Below, one piece after another: positions 22,200 through 30,198 of a DNA stretch of 64,000 bases. The stretch lies in contig MIBE01000053.1 of assembly GCA_001829415.1 (NCBI GenBank), positions 28,812-92,811 of the forward strand. The letters run 5' to 3'. The first letter of the stretch is position 1. Every line of letters starts with the position of its first letter. A model generated the notes under the pieces. The model was not told the origin of the DNA, searched no databases, and saw only the letters and a list, made by a program, of their open reading frames with translations. The position numbers and the translations under genes are program-made. This DNA comes from Spirochaetes bacterium GWF1_51_8 (GTDB taxonomy: Bacteria > Spirochaetota > Brevinematia > Brevinematales > GWF1-51-8).

Positions 22200-23585
22200 A
22201 TGAAGTTAGTCAGAGTCTTCTTAATATTCATGACGGCTCTATTGATCGCGAACAATCTATATCCGAAGAGCGCGGCGGATAAGAGCTATTTGTTGGCTTA
22301 TATCTCAAATTTAACTGTAACAGTTACAAACTGGGCTGGCACAAATTATGGTTGGGATGCTGACGATATGCTGATCAGCGAGAATATGGTATTAAGCTAC
22401 CCGAAGTATTCTACAAATTCCATTTCAAATACTAAGGCGTATATATATCCTCCCAAAACCGCGGAAAACATTTGTGAACTTTCAGATGATTCTAAAATGT
22501 CATCTCCCACGGAAAGAACATCCGGTGAAATATTCGGTTTCTGGTTTACTTGGGATACCAACGGCTTCTATTATGCTATTCAGGGGCAAGCCTCCGGCCA
22601 GGAAAACAACTTGATGCTTCTCATCGATCGTGTCACGAATGTCGGTACAAGGTCGATGGCTAATATGAACAGCGGCTGGAAAAGAAATATCAACCTTTAT
22701 GAATGGGATGTGGATTTCTATACCGGTTTTTGGTTAAAAGACCATGACATCACTTGGACAGGCGGCGGCGGCTTTCAGGTATGGAGGACTATTTCAATCG
22801 ACCCAAGTGGCGGCTTGAGTGCTACTTGGGAAAGCATTTATTCTTTTAACGGTACAGTCTATACTCCTGGTTCGGGATTTTCCGCAAATTCTGTGTTCCT
22901 GAATTTTACAACAAAAGAAACTGAAAAAACCAAGCATGTCGCGACAGGTTTTGTTAAATGGACTGTTTTTACGAATGGGATGTCACCTATTTATATTTCA
23001 AACTTGACTATTAAAGTCACCGCGGTGAGTACTGGACCTGCCGATGGAAGCCCGGTCTTTGATTTTTGTCCAGATAACCTCGGGGGTATCAATTCGATCA
23101 ATCCGCGTGTTTCGCAGGACAATTATTTTATTCTGAATGTATTTACCAACGGTCATGTCAACACAAATTTCTCACCTCAGTTCAACGGGAAAATATATGC
23201 ATTACCTGGGGCGAGCGATTATTCACATACGATTATTCCTTTCTTCAGTGGATCGAAGGATAATTTCGGAAATGATACTTCTTATCTAATCCCGGATCAA
23301 GGCGGTACTGTGACATTCAGTGTCGATACCAATGTTTTAAAATCGATCGGATACTTGTATGGTGTGAAAATAACCGTGTATGATCTGATCGGGAATAAGG
23401 TTGCAACAATCTATGATGACCCCCAAACTCTTGATGTCAATAATATATCACCATATCTTGTTTGGGATGGTAAAGATGAGAATAATAATCTTGTAGGTAT
23501 GGGAACATATATTGTAGTCTTAAGCGGGTTCAATCCTTCCAGCGATGCTGTCAAGCTGAAAGGGTATGTCAACGTACTGAGATAG
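22200..23585 (+). CDS. Secreted protein with carbohydrate-binding-like N-domain and FlgD-Ig C-terminus
   Basis: A 461-residue exported protein; signal peptide MKLVRVFLIFMTALLIANNLYP. The N-terminal half (EIFGFWFTWDTNGFYYAIQG, then NLMLLIDR and WDVDFYTGFWL) resembles the glucodextranase/DOMON-like sugar-binding modules found in starch-active enzymes. The C-terminus is a clear FlgD-type Ig domain: VYDLIGNKVATIYDD, YLVWDGKDENNN, then GMGTYIVVLSG. No glycosidase catalytic motif is seen, so it is more likely a binding protein than an enzyme. It is first in the operon behind the LacI-type operator. GC content is lower than in the housekeeping genes. Domain assignments are by eye. Confidence 0.7.
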   Translation: MKLVRVFLIFMTALLIANNLYPKSAADKSYLLAYISNLTVTVTNWAGTNYGWDADDMLISENMVLSYPKYSTNSISNTKAYIYPPKTAENICELSDDSKMSSPTERTSGEIFGFWFTWDTNGFYYAIQGQASGQENNLMLLIDRVTNVGTRSMANMNSGWKRNINLYEWDVDFYTGFWLKDHDITWTGGGGFQVWRTISIDPSGGLSATWESIYSFNGTVYTPGSGFSANSVFLNFTTKETEKTKHVATGFVKWTVFTNGMSPIYISNLTIKVTAVSTGPADGSPVFDFCPDNLGGINSINPRVSQDNYFILNVFTNGHVNTNFSPQFNGKIYALPGASDYSHTIIPFFSGSKDNFGNDTSYLIPDQGGTVTFSVDTNVLKSIGYLYGVKITVYDLIGNKVATIYDDPQTLDVNNISPYLVWDGKDENNNLVGMGTYIVVLSGFNPSSDAVKLKGYVNVLR

Positions 23586-23600
23586 AACTAGGAGGATTGT

Positions 23601-24542
23601 ATGCGGAATAAAGTATTTATCTTTGCAATTGGTTTAACCCTAGTTTTTTCTTCCATTAGCGGAATGTTTGGGGAAATTCTGGAAGGCCGCTATGTAGGAG
23701 GAAAAGTTGTGGGGAAAGGGGGCGCTATCAATGCCGATTCTATGGGTGTCTCCTCAATATTTTTTAACTCCGCGGCTTTGGCGGATGTAAAAAAGAATTT
23801 GGAAATCTGGTTTTCCTACGGCGCACCGTATGAAGATGTCCCCGGATCATCAATGCATGAATTTGCTTTTGCCGCCGGATATAACTTGGGATTTATGAAG
23901 ACTGCGGTTGGGTTTAAGTCAACAGGGGATTTCACTGCGTTGTCGTATAACTATATCTATGCAACCGGTGCTACATCCTTTGAAATAGGGAATTCCATTC
24001 TAAAAAGTGTTTCCGTAGGATTGAGCTTAAAAATGGTTGATATACATGCAGGAAACCTGCCCAGCTATACCGGTTTTAGTGTAAATAGCGATGGAATAGG
24101 TTTTTCATTTGATGTCGGTACACAGTTGCATCTCTTCAGCGATGTTTTAGTGTTGGGTATTAACGGAAGAAATCTATTTTCTTCAAGTATTTCATTAATA
24201 GGTACTGGTGGGGATTCACTGAAAAGAGACTTGTTCCTGGGTTTGAAGTGTTACATCACAAAGTTTCTTAATCTTACTGTAGATTACAATGCCCTTGGTT
24301 CGGCACATACGGTTCCATATATCAATCTTTTCGGTGATAGTGTGTCATTTGCAAATCTATATTTTGGGATTGAATTCGATTATCTTGAGAATATGGAAAT
24401 TTATACCGGATTTAACGAAGGGTCGTTAACCCTGGGAGTTGGAGTGACCGACTCGGATTATTTTAAGTTGGATTTCGGGATTTGGGTATTACCCGGGTTG
24501 AAAATGTATAGCCATGTCGGTTTGTCTGTCAGCCCGTTCTGA
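23601..24542 (+). CDS. PorV/UPF0164-like outer-membrane beta-barrel protein
   Basis: A 313-residue exported protein with signal peptide (KVFIFAIGLTLVFSSISGMFG). The start of the mature part, GKGGAINADSMGVSSIFFNSAAL, is the characteristic opening of PorV/PorQ-like and UPF0164 proteins of the FadL-related barrel group. Alternating beta strands continue to a C-terminal phenylalanine (VGLSVSPF), the usual BAM recognition end. In Bacteroidetes, PorV helps export or attach surface proteins; in this operon it sits next to a FlgD-Ig protein that could be its client. It starts after GGAGG, 16 bases behind the previous gene. Confidence 0.75.
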   Translation: MRNKVFIFAIGLTLVFSSISGMFGEILEGRYVGGKVVGKGGAINADSMGVSSIFFNSAALADVKKNLEIWFSYGAPYEDVPGSSMHEFAFAAGYNLGFMKTAVGFKSTGDFTALSYNYIYATGATSFEIGNSILKSVSVGLSLKMVDIHAGNLPSYTGFSVNSDGIGFSFDVGTQLHLFSDVLVLGINGRNLFSSSISLIGTGGDSLKRDLFLGLKCYITKFLNLTVDYNALGSAHTVPYINLFGDSVSFANLYFGIEFDYLENMEIYTGFNEGSLTLGVGVTDSDYFKLDFGIWVLPGLKMYSHVGLSVSPF

Positions 24543-24563
24543 TGATCAAGTGAGGAGGAAAGA

Positions 24564-26174
24564 ATGAAAAAGAAACTACTATTAGCTTTATTGCTTCTGT
24601 TTACTTCCTTACACAGCGCATTTGCGGGGATAACATGGAATGCGTTCATGGAAGGTGGGATTCAATGGTACAACGACGCTACCGGTTCGGTAGTGAGCAA
24701 TGGAACATGGAAGATATATCCCTATAGTGATAACAAATATGGATATTATGAATTAAAGATGAATCTTCTAAGTGATAACGGATGGACGGGGTGGGGAAAT
24801 TTAAAAGTTAACCTTCTTGATTCGTCCGGCGCGGAAATGCAGATAAAAAATGAAATGGTACATTTCTCCTATAAACCTAATAAAATTAACTTTTCTCTCA
24901 TCAGAAATGAGAACTGGACTTGGTTAGGACAGCCTTATCTTAGCATTTTCGGTCAAAAAAATACCGATCAGAAGACAGTTACTTTTGTTTTTGAGCAAAG
25001 TGAACAGATCTTAAAAGGACTTCATACTAAAACGGTTTTGTACGGAAAAGATATCAATGATAACTATTTCGGTACCCGTTTTGACGGCGGATATAAACTG
25101 AATAAGTTTTTCACCGGGTCTTTAGGTTTTACTTTTTCTATGAAGCGGTGGCAGGCAAAGAGTAACAATTCAGTTTTAGGTTTCGGATATGATGTAAACG
25201 CGAATATAATTCTCCCCGCGAGTATTAATCTTTTCATGGGACTTGAATTCAATCATATCGACGAGGCTTGGAGAGGACCGTTATCCAATACTCCTTTTTT
25301 GGGTGCAATAGATGGATTTGCATATCGGTTTGAATTCAAATCTTCTTTCCCTACTTTAGCCGGGAATTTCAATTTGAATGGCAGTATTATGTATAAAGGA
25401 AAAAACTATGACGCCGATGCGCAGTTTGGTGGTACAGGCGGAAACTGGTTTGAGGAGTTTATACAGCTTCTCTATGCTTTCCCGCTGAAAATGATAGATT
25501 TTGAGTTTAACATCAAATACGGGCATCCAGTATATGCAACTTCGGCAAAACTTGGAAGCCCCTCTGTCCCGACATCCATAATAGCAAATACACCTTGGCT
25601 TTGGGGATATCATATCTGGGACTATAGGGAAGGGGTGTATACTACCGGACAGGTTTTCAATTATTATACAAAGTTGAGTGTTCAGTTTAAAAAGGGTATC
25701 AAGTTCTTTGCGAGTTATGTACTTTATATGCCTGGAAGTATTGAACTTTGGGGCGGCAATAATAAATATGACGATAACAAGAAAAATGATGCCTTATTCT
25801 TTGAATTGAAATTTGAAAATGAAACTGGAAAGATTAATTTACAGTATAAGATATATCGAGCCTTCTATGATGATCCTACTTATCGGATTGAGGCTGGCGG
25901 ATTGGAACTTGTTGCAAATATCACTCCGCAGATTAAGCTATACTCACGCATACTGCTTATGAATAGCGGCGGTGCAATTCTTACTGCATCGGGTTCTTCG
26001 ACATGGTGGAACTATTTTGGACAAATCCAGTATTATCCGGTGAATAATATGGGGATATTTCTTGAATTCGGAAATGGCGGAGATTCTGATCGTTTGACAA
26101 GTACAGTTTCTTCCACCTATTCTGCTAAGGAATTTGAGAGAAAGATTGTGTTGAAGTTTAACTACAATATATAG
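24564..26174 (+). CDS. Outer-membrane beta-barrel protein (porin-like)
   Basis: A 536-residue protein with signal peptide MKKKLLLALLLLFTSLHSAFA and a mature body of alternating aromatic and polar strands (YGYYELKMNLLSDNGWTGWG, INLFMGLEFNHIDEAW, IKLYSRILLMN) that ends in a strand FERKIVLKFNYNI. The pattern and length fit a 16-18 stranded porin; no plug domain or TonB box is visible. GAGGAGG lies before the ATG. It is third in the operon, and with the next gene gives two large barrels in a row, a plausible channel pair for oligosaccharides. Family unassigned. Confidence 0.65.
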   Translation: MKKKLLLALLLLFTSLHSAFAGITWNAFMEGGIQWYNDATGSVVSNGTWKIYPYSDNKYGYYELKMNLLSDNGWTGWGNLKVNLLDSSGAEMQIKNEMVHFSYKPNKINFSLIRNENWTWLGQPYLSIFGQKNTDQKTVTFVFEQSEQILKGLHTKTVLYGKDINDNYFGTRFDGGYKLNKFFTGSLGFTFSMKRWQAKSNNSVLGFGYDVNANIILPASINLFMGLEFNHIDEAWRGPLSNTPFLGAIDGFAYRFEFKSSFPTLAGNFNLNGSIMYKGKNYDADAQFGGTGGNWFEEFIQLLYAFPLKMIDFEFNIKYGHPVYATSAKLGSPSVPTSIIANTPWLWGYHIWDYREGVYTTGQVFNYYTKLSVQFKKGIKFFASYVLYMPGSIELWGGNNKYDDNKKNDALFFELKFENETGKINLQYKIYRAFYDDPTYRIEAGGLELVANITPQIKLYSRILLMNSGGAILTASGSSTWWNYFGQIQYYPVNNMGIFLEFGNGGDSDRLTSTVSSTYSAKEFERKIVLKFNYNI

Positions 26175-26191
26175 AAAACAGGAGGAGACAA

Positions 26192-27763
26192 ATGAATATA
26201 TTCAAAAGATTGGGAATAGCTTTTTTATTCATGGTATTTTCAACAATCGGAGTTGTAAATTCATCTTATGGAGCCATGTTGCTTTTTAAAGGAGAAGGTT
26301 TCTTTTTATTAAATATGGTGTTAGATGTTTCGAATGGGGTAATTAACACTACTGGAACAGGCCAGCCATATTTGAACAATGTTTCATTTTTAAAACTTAA
26401 TCTCTATCCTACTTTAGAGGATAAGGAGTATAAATCTACCTTCAAGATTAAGATTAATCCGTATGCTACGGGCAATGATTATTTGATTGCTGATGGGTTT
26501 AACTTTATCTATGATACAGATAAAGCAAATGTTACGATCTTCGTAAATAGATACGGCTTTAGATTTAACGATCCGATGTTCTCTGGATTTGAGAATTATG
26601 GATGGGAATACTCGAAATATAGTTATGACAAGCCGGTATATTTTGCTTATAATAACACTATTCATACTCCTGCTTTCTACGATGGAAACACCGATGATCG
26701 TTTTATGAGATTGGGGTATGGATTGACCGGATTGTATCTATCGGGTAAGGGTGATTTAGGTTATGAAGTAGCAGCCTACCTGAATAAATGGCAGACCAGT
26801 TCTCATATTCAGGGAAATGTAAACTACAATCTTGGAATGTTGAAACTGGGTGTATTGGCCAAGGTTGATAATCATCCTAATAATGATATCGCAAAAGGTT
26901 CTGCTCATAATGCAACCAATTTCCAGTCAGCATTATCCCAGAAATATAATACAGCGTTTGTTGTTTACTCTTTAGGACTTTTTGGAAATGTTGATCTTTC
27001 AATCATGAATCTTTTCTTTGAAGGGGTATATAGAAGTGGTAAAGGTTTGCCTGGAAACGCTCTTTCTACCGCGAAAACCGGATTGATAGATATATATGCC
27101 GGTATCGGAACAGGTATGTTTGAGGGTAATGAAGTTGAACTGTCTGCATTCTATAGAATGGATACTATTACCAACAGTACGCGAATGAACATTGACTTAA
27201 AGGCATACTCAGCACTCGAATTCGGAGATATGCAGTTATTCCAATTGGCATGGATTGATTTTTTATTTGCTAATCAGACGGGAACAGCTATTTCAGGAAA
27301 TTCGATAAATCTGAGTTTGCGTTTTATCATGTTTGATACTTTTGGAATTAGATTAGCTGGGTCTTATGAGAATTATGCTGTTTCGAGTAATGTTTCTTCG
27401 GACCTCTCTGTGAAAGCTGCGTTCGATTTTTATATCGATGAAATGTTGACGGTTTATGCTGGTGTTACTGCATACGGTTTGCTGGCTACTACAACCGGAA
27501 ATCCGATTTATAGCGGTGGTTTTTACTTCCTTCCTGTAGTCGGTTTGATATCTTCGCCTTTCGAATCCCTCAGGCTTTCGTTGACATTTGGGTACGATGT
27601 TGAATCATTCAGATACGATTTTGATGGTGCAAACCATGAAAACATGGTTACAAAGAAACTGCAATCTCAGGTGATTGATTCTGTAAATCAGACCTTTGCT
27701 GTGGACTGGTTGACATATGTAGCAAATCCTTCGATTGCATTCACTGCTTCAATTGTATTCTAA
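26192..27763 (+). CDS. Outer-membrane beta-barrel protein (porin-like), second copy
   Basis: A 523-residue protein with signal peptide (IAFLFMVFSTIGVVNSSYG) and barrel-like strands such as NYNLGMLKLGVLAKVDNH, FGIRLAGSYENYAV and LRLSLTFGYDVESF, ending in IAFTASIVF with a terminal phenylalanine. Its opening (MLLFKGEGFFLLNMVLDVSNG, LNLYPTLEDKEYKS) parallels the previous gene in layout, with early strands followed by NPYATGNDY, so distant paralogy is possible, but identity is low by eye. AGGAGG precedes the start, 17 bases after the upstream stop. Role inferred: glycan passage through the outer membrane. Confidence 0.65.
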   Translation: MNIFKRLGIAFLFMVFSTIGVVNSSYGAMLLFKGEGFFLLNMVLDVSNGVINTTGTGQPYLNNVSFLKLNLYPTLEDKEYKSTFKIKINPYATGNDYLIADGFNFIYDTDKANVTIFVNRYGFRFNDPMFSGFENYGWEYSKYSYDKPVYFAYNNTIHTPAFYDGNTDDRFMRLGYGLTGLYLSGKGDLGYEVAAYLNKWQTSSHIQGNVNYNLGMLKLGVLAKVDNHPNNDIAKGSAHNATNFQSALSQKYNTAFVVYSLGLFGNVDLSIMNLFFEGVYRSGKGLPGNALSTAKTGLIDIYAGIGTGMFEGNEVELSAFYRMDTITNSTRMNIDLKAYSALEFGDMQLFQLAWIDFLFANQTGTAISGNSINLSLRFIMFDTFGIRLAGSYENYAVSSNVSSDLSVKAAFDFYIDEMLTVYAGVTAYGLLATTTGNPIYSGGFYFLPVVGLISSPFESLRLSLTFGYDVESFRYDFDGANHENMVTKKLQSQVIDSVNQTFAVDWLTYVANPSIAFTASIVF

Positions 27764-27790
27764 GTGTTAAGAAAAACAATGGAGGGAAAA

Positions 27791-28276
27791 ATGAAACTGA
27801 AAAAGAACCTCCTACTTTCAGTCTTGGGAATGTTTCTTATAGCATTTAATTCCTGCGGCGTTCTTGACGCTGTAAAGGATAGATATATTCCCTTTGAAAT
27901 GGTAGGAATAGAAGGGAGCGAAGTTTTAGTGAAGTTTGTGTTCGACGCCCCTTCCGCAAAGGAAGTTTGGCTTGCGGGATCGTTTAATAACTGGTCGCAG
28001 AGCAAAAGTAATCCCGCATATCCCGCAGTGCCTTTACAGCAGAATGCACGTGTGGTAATGGAACTGGATCCGAAAACCGGATATTGGATTGCGGTTATTC
28101 CTCTTGCGCCGGGAAGGTATCAGTATAAGTACATTGTCGATACCTCGAACTGGCAGGAAGACCCAAACACACCTGAACATGTCGACGATGGCTTTGGCGG
28201 GAATAACTCTATTATCATGGTAACCATGCCGGCTGAAGCAAAGCAAGATGCGCCTGAAGAACAACCTGCGCAATAG
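27791..28276 (+). CDS. Lipoprotein with CBM48/AMPK-type glycogen-binding domain (copy 1)
   Basis: A 161-residue lipoprotein. I start it at 27791, where GGAGGG lies just upstream and the product begins MKLKKNLLLSVLGMFLI; the ORF-track start at 27764 is too early. The lipobox is FNSC. The body is a single CBM48-like beta-sandwich: VLVKFVFDAPSAKEVWLAGSF, NNWSQ, then ELDPKTGYWIAVIPLAPGRY and YKYIVD. The conserved tryptophan and the GRYQYKY strand bind alpha-1,4-glucans in this family. There is no catalytic domain, so it should act as a surface or periplasmic glucan-binding protein. It is followed 15 bases later by a paralogue. Confidence 0.82.
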   Translation: MKLKKNLLLSVLGMFLIAFNSCGVLDAVKDRYIPFEMVGIEGSEVLVKFVFDAPSAKEVWLAGSFNNWSQSKSNPAYPAVPLQQNARVVMELDPKTGYWIAVIPLAPGRYQYKYIVDTSNWQEDPNTPEHVDDGFGGNNSIIMVTMPAEAKQDAPEEQPAQ

Positions 28277-28291
28277 CACAAAGGTAGAAAA

Positions 28292-28750
28292 ATGTTAGTA
28301 TTTTCCGGAAGAAAAGTTTTTAGCAGTCTTATGCTGACCCTGATCCTTACACTCGCCGTCACATCGTGTGAAGAGGGCGAGGTAATGGATCGGGTTCAGC
28401 CGTATAAGGTACTCGGGTCGTTCGGCACTAGTGAAGTGCATGTAAAGTTTAACTTTGACGAACCGACCGCGAGGCAGGTTTGGCTGATCGGCGATTTCAA
28501 CAATTGGGCTATCGGGAAATCGAATCCGTTTTATCCCGATGTCCCGTTATCCCAAGGCGCTAAAGTCGCGATGCAGAAAGATCCGTCAACCGGATTCTGG
28601 ACTGTGACAATCCCGCTCAATCCCGGACGGTACCTTTATCAATATGCAATCGACGAAGGGATTTTCATTGTCGGAGACCCTAACAATAATGATAAGTATG
28701 AGCTCGCCGACGGGACCTATAAGTCTATTGTCTATGTGATCGATAAGTAA
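28292..28750 (+). CDS. Lipoprotein with CBM48/AMPK-type glycogen-binding domain (copy 2)
   Basis: A 152-residue lipoprotein paralogous to the preceding gene. Lipobox AVTSC. The CBM48-like domain shows VHVKFNFDEPTARQVWLIGDF, NNWAIGKSNPFYPDVPL, DPSTGFWTVTIPLNPGRYLY and QYAIDE. It shares the block DRVQPYKVLG / DRYIPFEMVG before the domain, so the two arose by tandem duplication, but GC content is higher here. The ribosome site is weak (AAGGTAG, 15 bases from the previous stop), so translation may be coupled. Probable role: binding alpha-glucan near the cell surface. Confidence 0.8.
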   Translation: MLVFSGRKVFSSLMLTLILTLAVTSCEEGEVMDRVQPYKVLGSFGTSEVHVKFNFDEPTARQVWLIGDFNNWAIGKSNPFYPDVPLSQGAKVAMQKDPSTGFWTVTIPLNPGRYLYQYAIDEGIFIVGDPNNNDKYELADGTYKSIVYVIDK

Positions 28751-28767
28751 AAGCTTTGGAGGCATAC

Positions 28768-30153
28768 ATGGCAAGATATTTTTGGATGGTAGCGTGTTTA
28801 TTCCTGCTCGCGCTTCCCGCGTGTGACGGAAAAGGCGGCGGCGGGACCAACGATTCAGTTGCTAACGAGTTTAAGCTGGATGAAACCGGGGATACAGTTT
28901 TGACATTCCTGATGTGGGGGACTCCTGAAGAAAAGTCCTCTGTCTATGCTGTTCTTAAAGAGTTCCAGAAACAGCAGGATGCGAAGGGCGATCATATCGG
29001 TCTGAAAGTCATCTCCGTTGACTCCCTGAATTATTCAGATAAACTTCAGACAATGTTCGCGGGCGGCACCTATCCCGATGTATTTTATCTGCATATCCAG
29101 GACTTCTTTAAATATGCCAGTAAGGGTAACCTCGCTGCTCTTGACGATTATGTAAAGGAACCCGATTTCAATGTCGGAGACTTCTATCCCGCCCTTATGG
29201 AGAAGTTTACCTTCGAAGGGACATTGTACGGCGTTCCGAAGGACTGGACTTCTTTTGTGCTCTACTATAACATGGACATGTTCGATAAAGCCGGACTCTC
29301 TTATCCCGACGATACTTGGACATGGGAAGATTTCCTCAATGCCGCGAAAAAGCTGACTGTCGACTATAACGGGGACAAGAAGATCGACCAGTACGGTTTC
29401 ATTATCGAAACTTGGGCTGACTGGTATAATTCGTGGATTATGCAGAACGACGGTATGATCTTCGACGACAAGGGCAACTGGGTGTTCTCACGCGGCGCCA
29501 ATGTCGATAAAAATGCCAAGGCCATTCAGTATGTCGCCGACCTGATCAATGTAGTCGGTGTCGCGCCCTCTATCGACCAGTCCAAGCAGTTGGGCGGCGG
29601 TGAAGCGTTTATGTCCGGCCGTGTCGCGATGTGTATGTACGGTCGCTGGCAGATGCTGAAGTTCAAGAAGATCAAAGACTTCAAGTGGGGTTACGCTGTT
29701 CTTCCGCAGAACGTGAAGAAGGCCGCTACTGTGGTCGCGGTTTCTCTCGCAATCGCCGAACAGTCTCCCAATAAAGACGCGGCTTGGAAGCTCCTGAAGT
29801 TCATCACAAGCTTCGAAGGCCAGATTTATACCGCTGAAGCGGGACTTGCGGTTCCTTCCAGAATTTCGCTGGTTGAATCGGATCATTATCTCAAGGCTCC
29901 AGAGGTCATTAAGTATCAGCCCCATCTGGCTATGAATAGTTCGAAGGAAGACCCGTTTATCATCGAACTCGCCTATGGTAAGTTTGCTCCCGCCAACGCT
30001 TATTGGCTGGAAGTTCGCCAGAAAATGGACGAACAGTTCGACGAAGTATTCCTCGGTAAGCAGCAGGCTAAGGATGTTATCTTGAGACTTGACAAGATCA
30101 TCAACGATATCATCGAGCCTCAGGCTATTGAAAATGTAGAAGTCTCTGAATAA
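28768..30153 (+). CDS. Sugar ABC transporter substrate-binding lipoprotein
   Basis: A 461-residue family-1 (MalE-like) solute-binding protein anchored by a lipobox (LLALPAC) after a short signal. Visible features: TFLMWGTPEEKSSVYAVLKEF at the N-lobe start, QTMFAGGTYPDVFYLH, GVPKDWTSFVLYYNMDMFDKAG and TWEDFLNAAKKL, the classic SBP_bac_1 region, then FMSGRVAMCMYGRWQ. I start it at the ATG 28768 (GGAGG seven bases before), not the TTG at 28756. It ends the operon at a strong terminator; no permease or ATPase genes follow, so it must work with an ABC complex encoded elsewhere. The operon context points to malto-oligosaccharides as ligand. Confidence 0.92.
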   Translation: MARYFWMVACLFLLALPACDGKGGGGTNDSVANEFKLDETGDTVLTFLMWGTPEEKSSVYAVLKEFQKQQDAKGDHIGLKVISVDSLNYSDKLQTMFAGGTYPDVFYLHIQDFFKYASKGNLAALDDYVKEPDFNVGDFYPALMEKFTFEGTLYGVPKDWTSFVLYYNMDMFDKAGLSYPDDTWTWEDFLNAAKKLTVDYNGDKKIDQYGFIIETWADWYNSWIMQNDGMIFDDKGNWVFSRGANVDKNAKAIQYVADLINVVGVAPSIDQSKQLGGGEAFMSGRVAMCMYGRWQMLKFKKIKDFKWGYAVLPQNVKKAATVVAVSLAIAEQSPNKDAAWKLLKFITSFEGQIYTAEAGLAVPSRISLVESDHYLKAPEVIKYQPHLAMNSSKEDPFIIELAYGKFAPANAYWLEVRQKMDEQFDEVFLGKQQAKDVILRLDKIINDIIEPQAIENVEVSE

Positions 30154-30166
30154 GAGATAGATTTAA

Positions 30167-30198
30167 GCCCCGCGGAATTTCCCGCGGGGCTTTTTTTT
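30167..30198 (+). terminator. Terminator of the glycan-capture operon
   Basis: GCCCCGCGG / CCGCGGGGC stem, 6-base loop, then eight T. The T-run overlaps the recG stop codon on the other strand. Confidence 0.92.
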
